Source of the DNA: Carpediemonas membranifera
Lineage: Eukaryota > Fornicata
Direction: 5' to 3'
NCBI GenBank assembly: GCA_019828565.1
Contig: JAHDYR010000040.1
Location: forward strand, 1-64,000
Length of the DNA stretch: 64,000 nucleotides
Part shown: positions 45,356-55,533 of the stretch, piece by piece
How positions within the stretch are numbered: the stretch's first letter is position 1
Layout of the letters: every line of letters begins with the position of its first letter
The notes under the pieces: generated by a model
Told to the model about the DNA's origin: nothing
The model's database searches: none
Seen by the model: the letters and a program-made list of their open reading frames with translations, nothing else
Made by a program: the position numbers and the translations under genes

Positions 45356-46700
45356 TCAATCCACGGTCCGCCACCGGACCTCGTCGAACTCCTCCTCAAA
45401 CCCGCGGGTACCGTAGTATACCAGCTCATCCCTGACCATCGCCTCGGCAGTAGCAGGCGAGTCCTCGCCCTCGGCGTTCTTGATGGGAGCGAACTCGTGC
45501 TCTCTAGCCACCATGATCACCCCGATCCGGTCAGCAAAAGTCAAGGAGTCAAAGATAAATTGCTCCAGCTTGTAGCCATTGGGGGTGGGTGGGTTGACAG
45601 TCTGCCCGGTCGCCTCGTCATAGTAGGGGATGGTCTTCTTGGCAACATGCCAGGGCAGCTGGTGAAGGGCGACCTTTTTGATGAACTCTACGGTGAACAT
45701 GTGGTTCGCGATGTTACCGCATGAGAAGAGCAGCTTACCATCTTCATCAGTGGCCCCGCGGAGGTCCTGCGGCAGCTCGGAGTACTCGGCGACAACCGTG
45801 CCACCGCCGTTGTGGCAGATGACGCCAATCTTCTCCTCGGGGCCCCGCTTGGGAATAGCCTTCAGCGCCGCGTCGTATCCGTGAGTTACGAACTGGCCAA
45901 CGAGTTCTGGGTCGCATATACGTGTGAGTGGGTTATCAACGGTAAATACGTGGATGTACCTCACCCCGCGCCGCTCAATGTCAAGCCAGGCTGTCGATGT
46001 ACCAGGGCCGTTGGGTCCGTTGAACAGAGCGGAGTAGAGCCCGCCGTTGCCGTCAGCTGCGGTGACGAGGCTGTCGGGACCAGACTTGAGCGGCTGATAG
46101 TCGAGATCGAAGCATGGCACCTCGCCCTGAGTGAAGAAGACTACCTGTGCGGGGTCGAGTCCGAAGAACGGTGAGCCCGTCCCGCCCGCCCCGGTCTCGA
46201 AGAACCGTCTCGTCTCGGCCTCGTTGTCCCTGCTGCACATGACATAGTAGGGGATCACACCGCGTGCCTTGCGCTGTAGAGCAAGGATGCGCATGGCCTG
46301 GATCTGGAATATGGAGGGTGTGGTGTGCGCGACGCCGATGGTGAAGGTGCCCTTTGGCTTATTGCAGCCCAGCCGGGTCCCCATGCCACCGGCCATCACA
46401 ACTGCGGCCACATGGCCTTCTTTGATCTCCTCGAGGCCAATTGTGTACCGTTTGCTGGCTACGGTCGAATAATTCACAGTGAGGACGTCGTCGGAGGGGA
46501 AAGGGTGGTATTCAGCCATCTTCCCGGAAGCAATACGATCGTTTTGTTGCTTGTGGATCAGCCTGACATCAAGCTCGGCAATTGAGCCTCCTTGCTTCTT
46601 TGCGAGCTCGTCCATTTCGGCTTTGTATAATATTCGTACTCGCGCATCAGTCTTAATCTGCCGGAAGATACCAGACCTGAATAGACGCCCCGCCGGACAT
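45356..46700 (-). CDS. UAP1: UDP-N-acetylglucosamine pyrophosphorylase
   Basis: The enzyme makes UDP-GlcNAc from GlcNAc-1-P and UTP. The catalytic loop AGGMGTRLGCNKPKGTFTIG lies near residue 95. Further motifs are PDSLVTAADGNGGLYSAL, GVRYIHVFTVDNPLTRICDP, VICHNGGGTVVAEYSEL, LLFSCGNIANHMFTVEF and PNGYKLEQFIFDSLTFAD. I propose a 24-nt first exon (46677-46700, MSGGASIQ), a 25-nt intron (46652-46676, GTCTGG...ATTAAG) and exon 2 45356-46651, giving 439 residues; this keeps TDARVRILYKAEMDEL aligned with the UAP1 N-terminal helix. The alternative is an unspliced start at 46780. Confidence 0.93.
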
Positions 46701-47565
46701 GGGAGGCGTAGCTGATCGTAGTTATCCCTACATATGCCGATGGCGTTCATCCATTCCCAAACCGTGCCCGCCACCCTCATGCGGGAACCACTCCTCCAGG
46801 GTTAGTTGCATGGACGGAGAAATCCACTTTCCATACGGGTACAACGCGTCCCCTGTGACAAGCAAGGTGTCTTCTGGCGTGCTTTCTGCGCCTCATCTTT
46901 GGCCTGGCTCAATACGATGGGAGGGGTGGATGCCGCGCTGATCGCGAGACACAGAGGCTGCTAGCAGATAGACTTCGGCAACCGCCGCTCTAAAGGCATG
47001 GTTTGTCGCAGGGTGACAGAGTCATTGGGCTTCTGACAATTCGAACGTGGTGCAACGTTCCAGATGTTGGGAACGGTGACTTCAGGTGATTTACAGAGTG
47101 CATTAGATGCCGCAGCTGTGTAATTCAAAGTAAAAGTTGCATACCCGCCACCACCGCAGCTGTGTTAGAGACTTTGTTATGCGTGGGCGCCAAAACGCTC
47201 CGCGAAGACTTACCTGCCGCCGCCAAAGTTGACTTCAGTCTCGTTAATCACCTCGAACTGAGGCTCTTTTGTTGCATTCCAGAAACCAAGGCTAAAACCC
47301 ATTGTTGTTTGTGTGGCAGAAAAATCTCGCTTGATCTTGCTTGAATAAAAGGGACGTGTGAAAAATCTCCACGCATCTTGATATCCTTTGACCGCCCATG
47401 ACCCACGTCTTCATGAACGAGTGACGCCGGAAAGAAAATTGGGCCGACCAAGAACGTCAACATGCCCCTGGCCAGGCCTGCTTGTTGTATTGCCCAAGAT
47501 AGTCGGGCAAGATCCCCCGGTCCAGCCAACGCAATCGTATTGCTCCACACAACACTGCATGGTCC
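46701..47565. other. Intergenic spacer of about 0.85 kb
   Basis: Short ORFs on both strands (for example 47248-47550) show no domains. No RNA gene recognised. Confidence 0.35.
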
Positions 47566-48036
47566 TCACCTGCCGTCCAGCAGATGAACCAGGGCCAGGA
47601 GCACCAGACGCTTGTCCCTCCGGACATCGCCATACTTGAGCTGCTCCAGGAGGGTCGGGGGGCGAGAAGGTTCGCTGAATGTCTGCCTTGGAACTGCCTT
47701 GTGAGACGTGCTGGCCTCTACTTCCAGTTTCTCCTCGGCCTCGGCTTCTGCCTCCGTCTTGGCGTCCTCTTGTCTGGTGATCTTCTCAGCGACGCGTGCT
47801 CGCGTTGGATAGCGGGCCTTGCGCTCCGCAATATACTTCCGCAGGTCCTCGTCAGTTTCAATGATCGGAATGCGGTAACCTGCTGTCGAGGGGACGCCTT
47901 TTTGCTTCTTCTGAATGGGTCTGGATGAAGCAGTCTTCTTAGTGGTCGGTTTGGCCGCTAATGGTGTTGCTGAACTCATAGATTCCCCCTTATGCTCAGT
48001 AGAACGCGCATTGACGAGATTGGTTAAAAAGTCCAT
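47566..48036 (-). CDS. NUFIP-domain protein (box C/D snoRNP assembly)
   Basis: 156 residues from the ATG at 48034-48036. A basic, Ala/Thr-rich N-terminus precedes the NUFIP1/Rsa1 motif IETDEDLRKYIAERKARYPT (family 'W..eRR..yPT'). It ends with LLEQLKYGDVRRDKRLVLLA, like the helical end of NUFIP or related proteins. NUFIP bridges snoRNP core proteins and the R2TP/HSP90 machinery. The sense TGCAGTTTA ends only 4 nt before this ATG, so translation may instead begin at the next ATG (47977-47979, MSSATPLAAKP). Confidence 0.65.
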   Translation of the reverse strand: MDFLTNLVNARSTEHKGESMSSATPLAAKPTTKKTASSRPIQKKQKGVPSTAGYRIPIIETDEDLRKYIAERKARYPTRARVAEKITRQEDAKTEAEAEAEEKLEVEASTSHKAVPRQTFSEPSRPPTLLEQLKYGDVRRDKRLVLLALVHLLDGR

Positions 48037-48040
48037 GTGA

Positions 48041-48049
48041 TAAACTGCA
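48041..48049 (-). promoter_or_regulatory. Putative core promoter motif of the NUFIP-like gene
   Basis: Sense TGCAGTTTA, 4 nt before the first ATG and 61 nt before the second. Confidence 0.45.
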
Positions 48050-48529
48050 CCGAAGATGGGTACGGAGACGCCGACGTCGCTGAACACCGGACCAAGAAGT
48101 GTGAACTGCTATCCGATACAGCTTCCCTGGCAATCAAGGTCAAGGACCATACGCCTTCCTCACACGATACTTCTCATCGAATCGCGGCTCTCACCAGGCA
48201 AGGCTGACGACACCCTGTCCTACATGCGGCTCGGTCTACACACTCAGATCCAGGAGAGTCTCGGCCACCTCCGGTCAATCCCCTAGGTCGCGATCAGTCC
48301 GTCCAGGACAACAACCATCGCTTCCTATCAGCCTATGTGGCGCACTTTGCCCGCATGGTCAACCTGGCACTCCTAGAGATCGACAAGGACGATATCAACG
48401 TCCAGCGTGACCTGAAGCAGGCGCTGATTACCATACCCTGAACTTCCCGAACGCCAGTCCAGGTCCCTGATCGCTCCAGGCATCAGCACAGTCTCAGAAG
48501 ACTGACAGGCAAGGTACATTTCATGGGGT
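48050..48529 (+). other. Possible gag relic
   Basis: Plus-strand frames around 48200-48440 read KADDTLSYMRLGLHTQIQES and, after a shift, NHRFLSAYVAHFARMVNLAL and EIDKDDINVQRDLKQALITI, gag-like helical sequence without a diagnostic motif. Confidence 0.25.
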
Positions 48530-48978
48530 TTACTGGTAGGCGTTGGCCATAGGGGCGTAGTTGGCCGGCTGGTACTCGTTCTTCGCGGCAGCGTTCTTGT
48601 ACGTAACGATGCCCCAGTAAAGGCCTGTATAAAGGATAAACCGAAGAACAAACCGAATATGACATTGCAGACGAGGACAATGAGCCACGTGGCGAGGGCG
48701 GCGAGGTAAAGCACCTGGCCGACAAAGGGGATCCAGGCGACGACGATGAAAGCCATGAACCAGGGGATACAGAGCATCATCTGGACGATGCCGAGGACGA
48801 TGATATCAGAGTCACTGCCGGAGATGCCGCCAATGAGAGTCCCGAGGCCAGCGATGGGGACAACATTGAGAATGATGCAGATAAGAGCAATAGAGGGATC
48901 GATGTCGGCCTATGTAATGGATACGACGGGTATGAAGGCTGTTCGATGCACAGAGTATCGGAAACTGGTCTCCTCCAT
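48530..48978 (-). CDS. Small polytopic membrane protein (Stum/SPEC3-like), spliced
   Basis: Exon 2 is 48654-48909 and exon 3 48530-48624, joined across a 29-nt intron at 48625-48653 (GTTTGT...TTTATACAG). This yields ALICIILNVVPIAGLGTLIG, LGIVQMMLCIPWFMAFIVVA, LATWLIVLVCNVIFGLYWGI and the tail NEYQPANYAPMANAYQ. Without splicing the tail is arginine-rich nonsense. The 'LN..P..GLGT...G' block with a final tryptophan-rich helix resembles Stum/SPEC3 proteins. A first exon MEETSFRYS (48952-48978) with a 42-nt intron (48910-48951) would supply an ATG and is tentative. Confidence 0.6.
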
Positions 48979-49223
48979 GTTAGGATGCGTTTCGACGCGA
49001 GCAACAGGGAATCCCGGTGTGGCGAGATCTTCCGATTGAACAGTGCGCAATATCCCTTCGCTACCCTAAACAAACAGTAGCCTGGTCCTTAACGGCAGAG
49101 ATAAAGGACATTCTGAAGGCGCTCACAATTGCGACTCAGACCCGACTCCAATCTGGAGATCTGGCAATCTATCGAGATACGCGATGAAGCAAGGCCGTCC
49201 AGACACATCCCACCATCTCGTCT

Positions 49224-49955
49224 TTACTCTTCGTTCGGCTCTGCGGTATTGCTTTTCGCGATGACGCTCTTCATCACAGTCCCGATCTGCTCGAGCAAAT
49301 CCTCCCCATCGCGGAGCAAGGACGTGTACAGCTTCGACCTATCGTCCCTCGCCTTGGTCCCAATGACCCCCGCGACTATGTCGATCCGACTCTCGAGGTG
49401 GCCGAGAGCAATGTACCCTGCCAGCGTCCTCTCGAGCACAGCAGGGTCCACGCCGAATGTAGACGCCATACGATCGATAGAGACATTCTGGTATGCGACC
49501 AGGAACTGCTTGAACGCCTTGACACGGCATGTGTGGAGGTAGTGGGCGGCATGGGGTGCCAGACGCTCGTCCGTCCGCATCCAGAGCGAGAAGTACTCAA
49601 GAAGCTCCACAAAGCGCGCATAGTTGCACTCATACAACGAGGACATGAATTCGCCGATGAGGGGCTCCGACTCGGACGTGACGGCGATGACCTCGGGGGA
49701 CTGGATGAGCTTCTCCTTCAGCTCGGCGCGGTCGAGGGTATACACACCGCACAGGCATGTGTACTTGATCATTTGTTCGAAGGACATGACGTCTGTGGCA
49801 TTAAACGTCTCTAGAAGTGAGATTAGAAGGGTTGCTGCTTTCTTGAAGTCACGGCGCTTCATGCAGTCCAATGCTTCAATCGCCTTCTGTCTGTTCTTCT
49901 TCTCGAAATCGGTAGTTTCGTTCTCTACGTTGTCAATGGTTTCTTCAGCCGGCAT
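49224..49955 (-). CDS. 26S proteasome regulatory subunit RPN7-like, lacking the N-terminal half
   Basis: 243 residues from the ATG at 49953-49955. It matches the C-terminal half of RPN7/PSMD6: NRQKAIEALDCMKRRDFKKA, FEQMIKYTCLCGVYTLDRAE, FMSSLYECNYARFVELL, then a PCI domain with RVKAFKQFLVAYQNVSIDRM and ASTFGVDPAVLERTLAGYIA, ending LESRIDIVAGVIGT. RPN7 is a lid scaffold of the 19S particle and is normally ~390 residues. The N-terminal solenoid (~150 residues) is missing and the upstream 360 nt do not encode it. A reduced RPN7 or a distant exon are both possible. Confidence 0.85.
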   Translation of the reverse strand: MPAEETIDNVENETTDFEKKNRQKAIEALDCMKRRDFKKAATLLISLLETFNATDVMSFEQMIKYTCLCGVYTLDRAELKEKLIQSPEVIAVTSESEPLIGEFMSSLYECNYARFVELLEYFSLWMRTDERLAPHAAHYLHTCRVKAFKQFLVAYQNVSIDRMASTFGVDPAVLERTLAGYIALGHLESRIDIVAGVIGTKARDDRSKLYTSLLRDGEDLLEQIGTVMKSVIAKSNTAEPNEE

Positions 49956-50316
49956 ATGTGTTTGAGTCGATTGATGACAACGCCGCAGAATAAGGCCCAA
50001 CTCTCCTGTGCACCAGGACGAAGCTCTATTTGCCGTGGAAGGCGCCGAAGAGTGGCCTGGGACTAAGGAAGAACTCTATGAGATGGAGGCCAAGAAGCCA
50101 GAAACAACTCACGAGATGCCATATAGACGGCCTGGACAGTCCACTTCCCCTCAATGCCGTGTGACTTCAGCTTGGATCGTGACGCGATTACTCAAGTCTT
50201 GAACAACTCCACCCGGCGAGCCGACCTCGCCACCTGAATTCTCCGGCAAGAGGCCACACGCGAGACCGACTCAAGTGCAGTTCAACCGGGAGATAACATG
50301 TAATCTAGACATTTAC
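49956..50316. other. Intergenic spacer
   Basis: No gene recognised; in particular no RPN7 N-terminal exon. Confidence 0.4.
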
Positions 50317-51717
50317 TTAGACACGAGGTCTAGTGGTGGCCATCTGCATGGCATCGAGAGGCATGCAGGCACGCAGCAGCTTGTTGCCATAGAGACCCTC
50401 GTCCAACAGGTACAACCACATGAAAGCAGCGGTGCTCATGCGGTACTTGTTCGCAGCAGCAAAGTCGGCGGGCAGACTGTCGACGTACCGAACAACCTGC
50501 TCCATGTGGGGCCCGAGGCTGGCTGCGATGTTGAGGCGACACTGTGCATGCCTATCGGGGCCGAACTTGACTATGCGACGAACCAGACGAATGGTGGGCG
50601 AGCACTTGGCCAGGGCAGGATCGTGTGGGGCGAGCCGCTCGGACCAGAGCAGGTTGGCCCTGATTGCCACTTCGAAGATGGTCATTGTACCGTCCATGAA
50701 GCTGTCATGGCAAGACTCGTAAATCTCAGTCGCGAAGTCAAAAACGGTGGTGTTAATCGACTCAACCAAGTCTGGCGGGGCGGCGAAATTCATGCTGTCG
50801 CAGAATGTCCGGCGGAACATGTGTGTCGAGGACACGGCAAATCTATTGATGCGATCGGTCCGGGTTAGCATCATGCAAACCCGGTTGACATGGTCGACCA
50901 GGGGCCAGTCGGACCCGGTAAAGAGCTCGGCGAGGGTCGGCACGTGGTCGCTCGTCCAACCGGGGTCACCCTCAATGAGCGGCAGTGCGGGGGTGTTGAT
51001 TCGGAACAGACCGCAGGGGGCAAACTTGGCGTGGATCATGCGGTAGATCTCGGCAATTGTCATCCTTGGGTCAATGGGAGATGGGGCTACGTTGGCAGCC
51101 ATGGGTGGGACAAGGGCAGACGCAGGGCCAGTGTTCTCAGTCTGGGGGCCGGGCTGAGCACCATCGCCGCTTCCAGAGGCCAGGGCTGGCAGTGTGATGC
51201 CAGTGTGTTGGCTCAAACCCACTTCGGTGACATCGGACGATGTAATTGGCTGCTCGTTGGAAACAGGAAGATGGGGTCGATCACCTTCTGTGACAGGCCC
51301 GTTCCCGAGGGCGTTACCACCAGGCAATGCCGCGGCCGTTGTCTGCTCGACCAACTCTGCAACAGAGCTTGACAAAGCTTCGCTAGGAGGTGCGAAAACG
51401 GCATTATTGCCGACTAGGATGGGATCTTGGCCCAATAAATTGGATGAGTGCGCTAACTCGCCAGTGGAATTTGTGGATCGCACGGGATCCGTGGAAGAAG
51501 AGTGGTTGACGCCATAGCACAATGTAAGAGGTTGGTAGCTCGTCTTATCAGTCAAATCACTGCATGGTACGGTCTCTTCGTGCCTAGCTTGCATCGGTTT
51601 GTCTTTGCGGAGCCAACAAAATTTTGCACTTGGGCGCGAGATCATCACAGGCGCCATGCGAGTCCAATCCCCGTTTTGGTAAAAAGTCGTTGCATATGCC
51701 CGAGGCACTGTGTACAT
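50317..51717 (-). CDS. Hypothetical protein
   Basis: An open frame ends at 50317. The first ATG in frame after the TTG at 51777 is 51715-51717 (MYTVPRAYATTF), giving 466 residues, but the first ~200 residues are low-complexity (PVTEGDRPHLPVSNEQPIT) and the true start may be later. The C-terminal 250 residues look folded and helical (DHVNRVCMMLTRTDRINRFA, FDFATEIYESCHDSFMDGTM, AAFMWLYLLDEGLYGNKLLR). No family recognised. Confidence 0.5.
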   Translation of the reverse strand: MYTVPRAYATTFYQNGDWTRMAPVMISRPSAKFCWLRKDKPMQARHEETVPCSDLTDKTSYQPLTLCYGVNHSSSTDPVRSTNSTGELAHSSNLLGQDPILVGNNAVFAPPSEALSSSVAELVEQTTAAALPGGNALGNGPVTEGDRPHLPVSNEQPITSSDVTEVGLSQHTGITLPALASGSGDGAQPGPQTENTGPASALVPPMAANVAPSPIDPRMTIAEIYRMIHAKFAPCGLFRINTPALPLIEGDPGWTSDHVPTLAELFTGSDWPLVDHVNRVCMMLTRTDRINRFAVSSTHMFRRTFCDSMNFAAPPDLVESINTTVFDFATEIYESCHDSFMDGTMTIFEVAIRANLLWSERLAPHDPALAKCSPTIRLVRRIVKFGPDRHAQCRLNIAASLGPHMEQVVRYVDSLPADFAAANKYRMSTAAFMWLYLLDEGLYGNKLLRACMPLDAMQMATTRPRV

Positions 51718-52114
51718 ACTAGGTGGGAGGCCTGTGAAAAAACGGAACGCGGCCGAGCAAACAGTGATCTGGTTCAATAGATCGAGTCATTAAAGCAGAG
51801 GCCGTACATGTTCATCTTGCGAGTGGCAAGAGTGCTGAACTAAGTGTTTTTGGCGAACAATCAGTCTCTACAAGAGTTTTTCCTCGATCTCATTGGTCAA
51901 AAAAGAGTCGCGATTCTGTCCATATCGCATGACGTTGTCACCCTTGCCGGCGTGACTGATCGTCGTCAAATTCAGTCTGGGCGTGGGACGAAAGGGCGGA
52001 CGGGCTCTCGCCGATGTGGCGCAGCTCAACCAGGCGGTATGCCCTCAGAGCGGGCTGTCGGGGCGATGTACATTGACGTCTGTCTGGTTGACCTTTATGT
52101 TGAATAATATGGTG
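51718..52114. other. Intergenic spacer
   Basis: Small plus-strand ORFs (51844, 51983) without domains; nothing else seen. Confidence 0.3.
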
Positions 52115-53563
52115 TCACAAATGCTTGGCCACTGCCGCCGCCCGCTCCCTCTCCTGCAGCTCTACCCGTTCCCTCAGCCTCTCCACGCTGTTGGCCGGCC
52201 TCTGCCCGGGTAGTGTCGCGGTCAGCCCGGCCCACAACCCCGCCGCCACCCCAACCACCAGGGCAATGGGGCTGAAGGTGATGACCACGGAGTAGGGCAC
52301 GGTATGCCGGCAGAAGTAGGACAGCGAGAGCCCCGCCGTGTCCCGAGTGACAGGCCCGAAGGTAAGGAACAGCAGATGGATGAGGCCGAAGTCGGCCACA
52401 AGCAGCAACGTTGCCAGGCCTATGATATACGTCGCCGGGGTCGACCTGCTTCCGACTCCGAGGTAGCCAAGGACGCGCAGGCCCGGGATGACGTAACTCA
52501 ACACCAGAACGATGAAGGCCAGCGCCACGCACTCTCTGACTGGTGTGATCATAGCCCGGTACACCAGCAGGTGCTGCATGGACACGTCGGTCAGAACGAG
52601 GGTTAGGAAGAGAGGGATGGTCGCAACCAGGACGAGACGGGTCGAGGCGACGAGCACCTGGAAGTACGCCCCAAGTACGTTATACAGCTTGTGCCGGGAC
52701 GCTATGACATGGAAGATGTCGGCCTCGATGTCGTTGACTGCTTGGTCGAACCGCTGCCGGGTCCTGTTATGCCTCACCCGGCCCCGTACAGTCAAGCCCT
52801 CCTCACGCTCAACGACGAGCTGCTGATAAACCTTGGTCAGATGCTCCCCGCGCTCCTTGATGGACTTCATAGAGAGACGGAACACAGCCTCTGAGATTGC
52901 CTTGGGTCGACTCCGCCACAGTCGCCACGAGACGGCAGGGCCCCTGCCCAGACCGTATCCAGCCAGGAGGTAGAGCACAATAACGCCTATCGTGGTGAGC
53001 AGCACAAAGGCGCCAGTGGGAATCGACGGGGGAATGGCCATTACGGCATCGTCGAAGGTCAACTCAACAATGGTTGTGATGGGGTTGGCATTGTCATCAA
53101 CGTAGCCCGATGTCTGTACTGGCACTGGCACGATTGCATACGACAGGAACATCGTGAGCGCCACGATCCCGGCGACGACAACGCCTGCCAGCGTCAGCAC
53201 GGCGAGTACTAGGAGCAGCTTGGTCCGAACCCTCCGCTTAATCCCGTACGAGTCATACGAGATCAGACTCAGGGGAAGCACAAGCAGGGCTGACACGCCC
53301 GTGGCGAGCGTGACGGAGTAGTACAGGACCGAGCCGATAGTGATGGAGAGTGGGAGGAATTCGGCAACGAGGAAGTCGATGATGACCAGAAATGGGGTGA
53401 ATATAGCTAGTGCGAGTACCGTTGCTGCGCCTAGTATGTGGAGCGGCGCGGCGTCGTGTGTTTTCAGCCGCTTAATGATAAGTATGCTGAGAAAGAAGGA
53501 GAACGTAGCCCAACAAAGGCTGATTATGGATATAGCAACACCAGCGACGGCCTGTTGCCACAT
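52115..53563 (-). CDS. LMBR1-like multi-pass membrane protein
   Basis: 482 residues with about nine hydrophobic segments: five before residue ~225, a long cytosolic charged loop (SMKSIKERGEHLTKVYQQLV...FDQAVNDIEADIFHVIASRH, ~225-300), then four more. The topology and the 'GYGLGRGPA' step before the loop match LMBR1/LMBD1-type proteins, which function as lysosomal cobalamin exporters, lipocalin receptors or trafficking adaptors. The C-terminus is a short coiled coil (SVERLRERVELQERERAAAV). The subfamily cannot be decided. Confidence 0.7.
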   Translation of the reverse strand: MWQQAVAGVAISIISLCWATFSFFLSILIIKRLKTHDAAPLHILGAATVLALAIFTPFLVIIDFLVAEFLPLSITIGSVLYYSVTLATGVSALLVLPLSLISYDSYGIKRRVRTKLLLVLAVLTLAGVVVAGIVALTMFLSYAIVPVPVQTSGYVDDNANPITTIVELTFDDAVMAIPPSIPTGAFVLLTTIGVIVLYLLAGYGLGRGPAVSWRLWRSRPKAISEAVFRLSMKSIKERGEHLTKVYQQLVVEREEGLTVRGRVRHNRTRQRFDQAVNDIEADIFHVIASRHKLYNVLGAYFQVLVASTRLVLVATIPLFLTLVLTDVSMQHLLVYRAMITPVRECVALAFIVLVLSYVIPGLRVLGYLGVGSRSTPATYIIGLATLLLVADFGLIHLLFLTFGPVTRDTAGLSLSYFCRHTVPYSVVITFSPIALVVGVAAGLWAGLTATLPGQRPANSVERLRERVELQERERAAAVAKHL

Positions 53564-53641
53564 TTCCAGCTAAATGGTCCAACAAGTCTTGTTATCCAAG
53601 CCACATGTCACGTCCTAAGCCTGCCAGTTTAAAAATCTAAC

Positions 53642-54271
53642 CTAGTTGCCTAGCCGCCCCTTCACCGTGTCACTAACCACCCGCTGGATCCCGCCCGCCC
53701 GCCCTGGCCGGGTGAGCGTGTTTTGATTGACGAGCCCGAGGCCCTCCGCGCCCTTGGCTGCACGTAGCAAGCAATTCAGCACCTGGGCAATCTCTTCGGC
53801 CATACTGTGCCCGTCCTCAACCTCTGTAGGCACCAGGTAGAGCTTGGCGCGGTCTCCATGGGGCTTGTCCTCGGCCATGACGACCTTGACGCCGTAGTGG
53901 TCCCTCTCGCGGTGGAAGCTGCCGTAGTGGACATACGCAACGTCCTCGAATGGGAAGCGCTTGCTACGCTTCACAGCTCCTCCTGCAGTCTTAATATGAT
54001 ACAGGGCGGCGTCTGTGAAGATGGCGACACGGTCGGACACCTTATTGTACTGGTTGATGCACTGCAGCACGTATCCCTTAATATACAGCTCATTATCCTC
54101 CTGTTGTGTCGCTATTTCTTCCTTGCACTTCTCAATAACCTCAATATCCTCGGCAGATGGCGTGCATCCTGCGGTGGCAGAACCAAGCATATCAGCGAGC
54201 TTAACAACGTCACCAGCAAGTACGCATTCATTAAATTCCCTCTTTGTCGTTGAATAACGTACGCTGTGCAT
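53642..54271 (-). CDS. TPRG1/hSac2-domain-like protein
   Basis: 209 residues from the ATG at 54269-54271 (MHSVRYSTTKREFNE). Residues ~60-150 resemble the hSac2/TPRG1 PH-like domain: ELYIKGYVLQCINQYNKVSD, VAIFTDAALYHIKTAGGAVK, then RFPFEDVAYVHYGSF and a conserved YGVKVVM strand. Proteins of this type bind membranes or regulate presynaptic and endocytic traffic; function here is unknown. A CGCAGTTTA motif lies 40 nt upstream; the frame continues through it but without ATG support. Confidence 0.5.
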   Translation of the reverse strand: MHSVRYSTTKREFNECVLAGDVVKLADMLGSATAGCTPSAEDIEVIEKCKEEIATQQEDNELYIKGYVLQCINQYNKVSDRVAIFTDAALYHIKTAGGAVKRSKRFPFEDVAYVHYGSFHRERDHYGVKVVMAEDKPHGDRAKLYLVPTEVEDGHSMAEEIAQVLNCLLRAAKGAEGLGLVNQNTLTRPGRAGGIQRVVSDTVKGRLGN

Positions 54272-54793
54272 CGATTGAGAAGAGCAAGCGCCTGTTTTGT
54301 TTTTGATGCCATAAACTGCGTTTGATCCAATCAAACCACTCTGGACCATCATCCCCGGTGACAGTAACAGGGCCGAGGAAGCTGATTCGTTCGCCGTGGA
54401 GTAGAAACATGAGGCATCATTCATTCGCTTGGCCTCGTAGTTTTTTTCGCGAGGCGGGCGTCGGGCGGCACCGCTTTACGAGCGGCCCATAAACCGACTT
54501 AGCAGCGACGATCCCGTGACAAACCTACTAGATGAAGCTCGTGAAAGAACGGTGCAGTTCTAGGTCGACCTGACTCGTCTGGAGCCCTCTGCGACCCCGG
54601 AACACCTGCCTCCATCCCGTCGGCCTCGACTGGTCTGGACGAGCTACAGGCTCTGCTTGAGACACCAGCGTCACCCTCCACAGCCACTGCTGACCCACGT
54701 CCAAGTGTGAAGGAGAGTCGAGGACCCGCCCCCGGTGCATCTGCTGGCGATCAAATTTAATGGGAAAATCATGCTGCATCCCTTGCTATCATA
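54272..54793. other. Intergenic spacer
   Basis: Apart from the promoter motif, nothing recognisable. Confidence 0.35.
54312..54320 (-). promoter_or_regulatory. Putative core promoter motif of the TPRG1-like gene
   Basis: Sense CGCAGTTTA, 40 nt before the ATG. Confidence 0.4.
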
Positions 54794-55521
54794 CTATTTC
54801 ACCACCGGCATCTCGAGCACTAGCCGACCGCCCCTGTAGTCAGCGCTAACGGCCTCCGCGTCCACCGGGAACGCGAGGGGCAGCTCTAGTTGGTACTGCC
54901 CGGGGACTACGAGCTCCACCCACTGCGGCTCGACGTCCAGGTCGATGTCCTCGATGCGGGGCTGGGCCGGGAGGGCCACGGTCAGCCTGATGGCGTCCGG
55001 TGTCCCCGACTTAACCTTAAACTGAACACTAAAATGGTCAGACCAGTTGAGGGCCTCCTTGTATGCCACGGAGTACTCGGGGGTCTCCGGCTCCGTCTTG
55101 GAGGCCGGCCTGGACGCGGTCACCTGAATCATGGGCTTGCCCAGGGATGGGGCCTGCACAGGCTTGGTAGGCTGCGGCTGAGCTACCTTCTTCGGCTGCT
55201 GCTTAGGCTGCGCGGGCTTGCGCTGGACGGGCCTAGCGGCGGCCTTTGAGGGCTTCTGCTGTGTTGCAGACTGTGTGAACTCGGCGACCTCCTGCTGCCA
55301 GATCTTGGGGTCGTTCCTGTTCTGCTCTTCGAGCTTCCTGATCTCCTCGCTATACTTCTGTGTGAAAGGGGGCTGAGAAAACGGACCAAGAAGTTTTCCG
55401 GGTCACTGATCTGCTTGGCGTAGTCGGCAAAAAGCTCAACGAACTTCGGGTCCTTGAAGCACTCCTTTATCCTATTCGCTTCCTTCTGACTGATCTTGAA
55501 GTCTTCCTTTTCGCCGCTCAT
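54794..55521 (-). CDS. PIH1-domain protein (R2TP / dynein assembly type), two exons
   Basis: Exon 1 is 55387-55521 (MSGEKEDFKISQKEANRIKE...ISDPENFL), the intron 55358-55386 (29 nt, GTCCGT...TTTCACACAG) and exon 2 54794-55357 (KYSEEIRKLEEQNRND...). The result is 232 residues. The splice restores the PIH1 N-terminal motif 'DPKF.ELF.DYA..I.DPEN...Y.EEI..LE'. A basic, glutamine-proline linker follows, then a CS-like beta domain (NWSDHFSVQFKVKS, IRLTVALPAQPRIEDIDLDV, ADYRGGRLVLEMPVVK). PIH1 proteins (PIH1D1, Kintoun, DNAAF6) act with HSP90 in complex assembly, including axonemal dyneins. The classical PIH1 core is short here. Confidence 0.8.
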
Positions 55522-55524
55522 TGC

Positions 55525-55533
55525 TTAAGTGCA
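55525..55533 (-). promoter_or_regulatory. Putative core promoter motif of the PIH1 gene
   Basis: Sense TGCACTTAA, 3 nt before the ATG; part of TAAGTGCAGCTTATG shared with 8465-8479. Confidence 0.35.
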
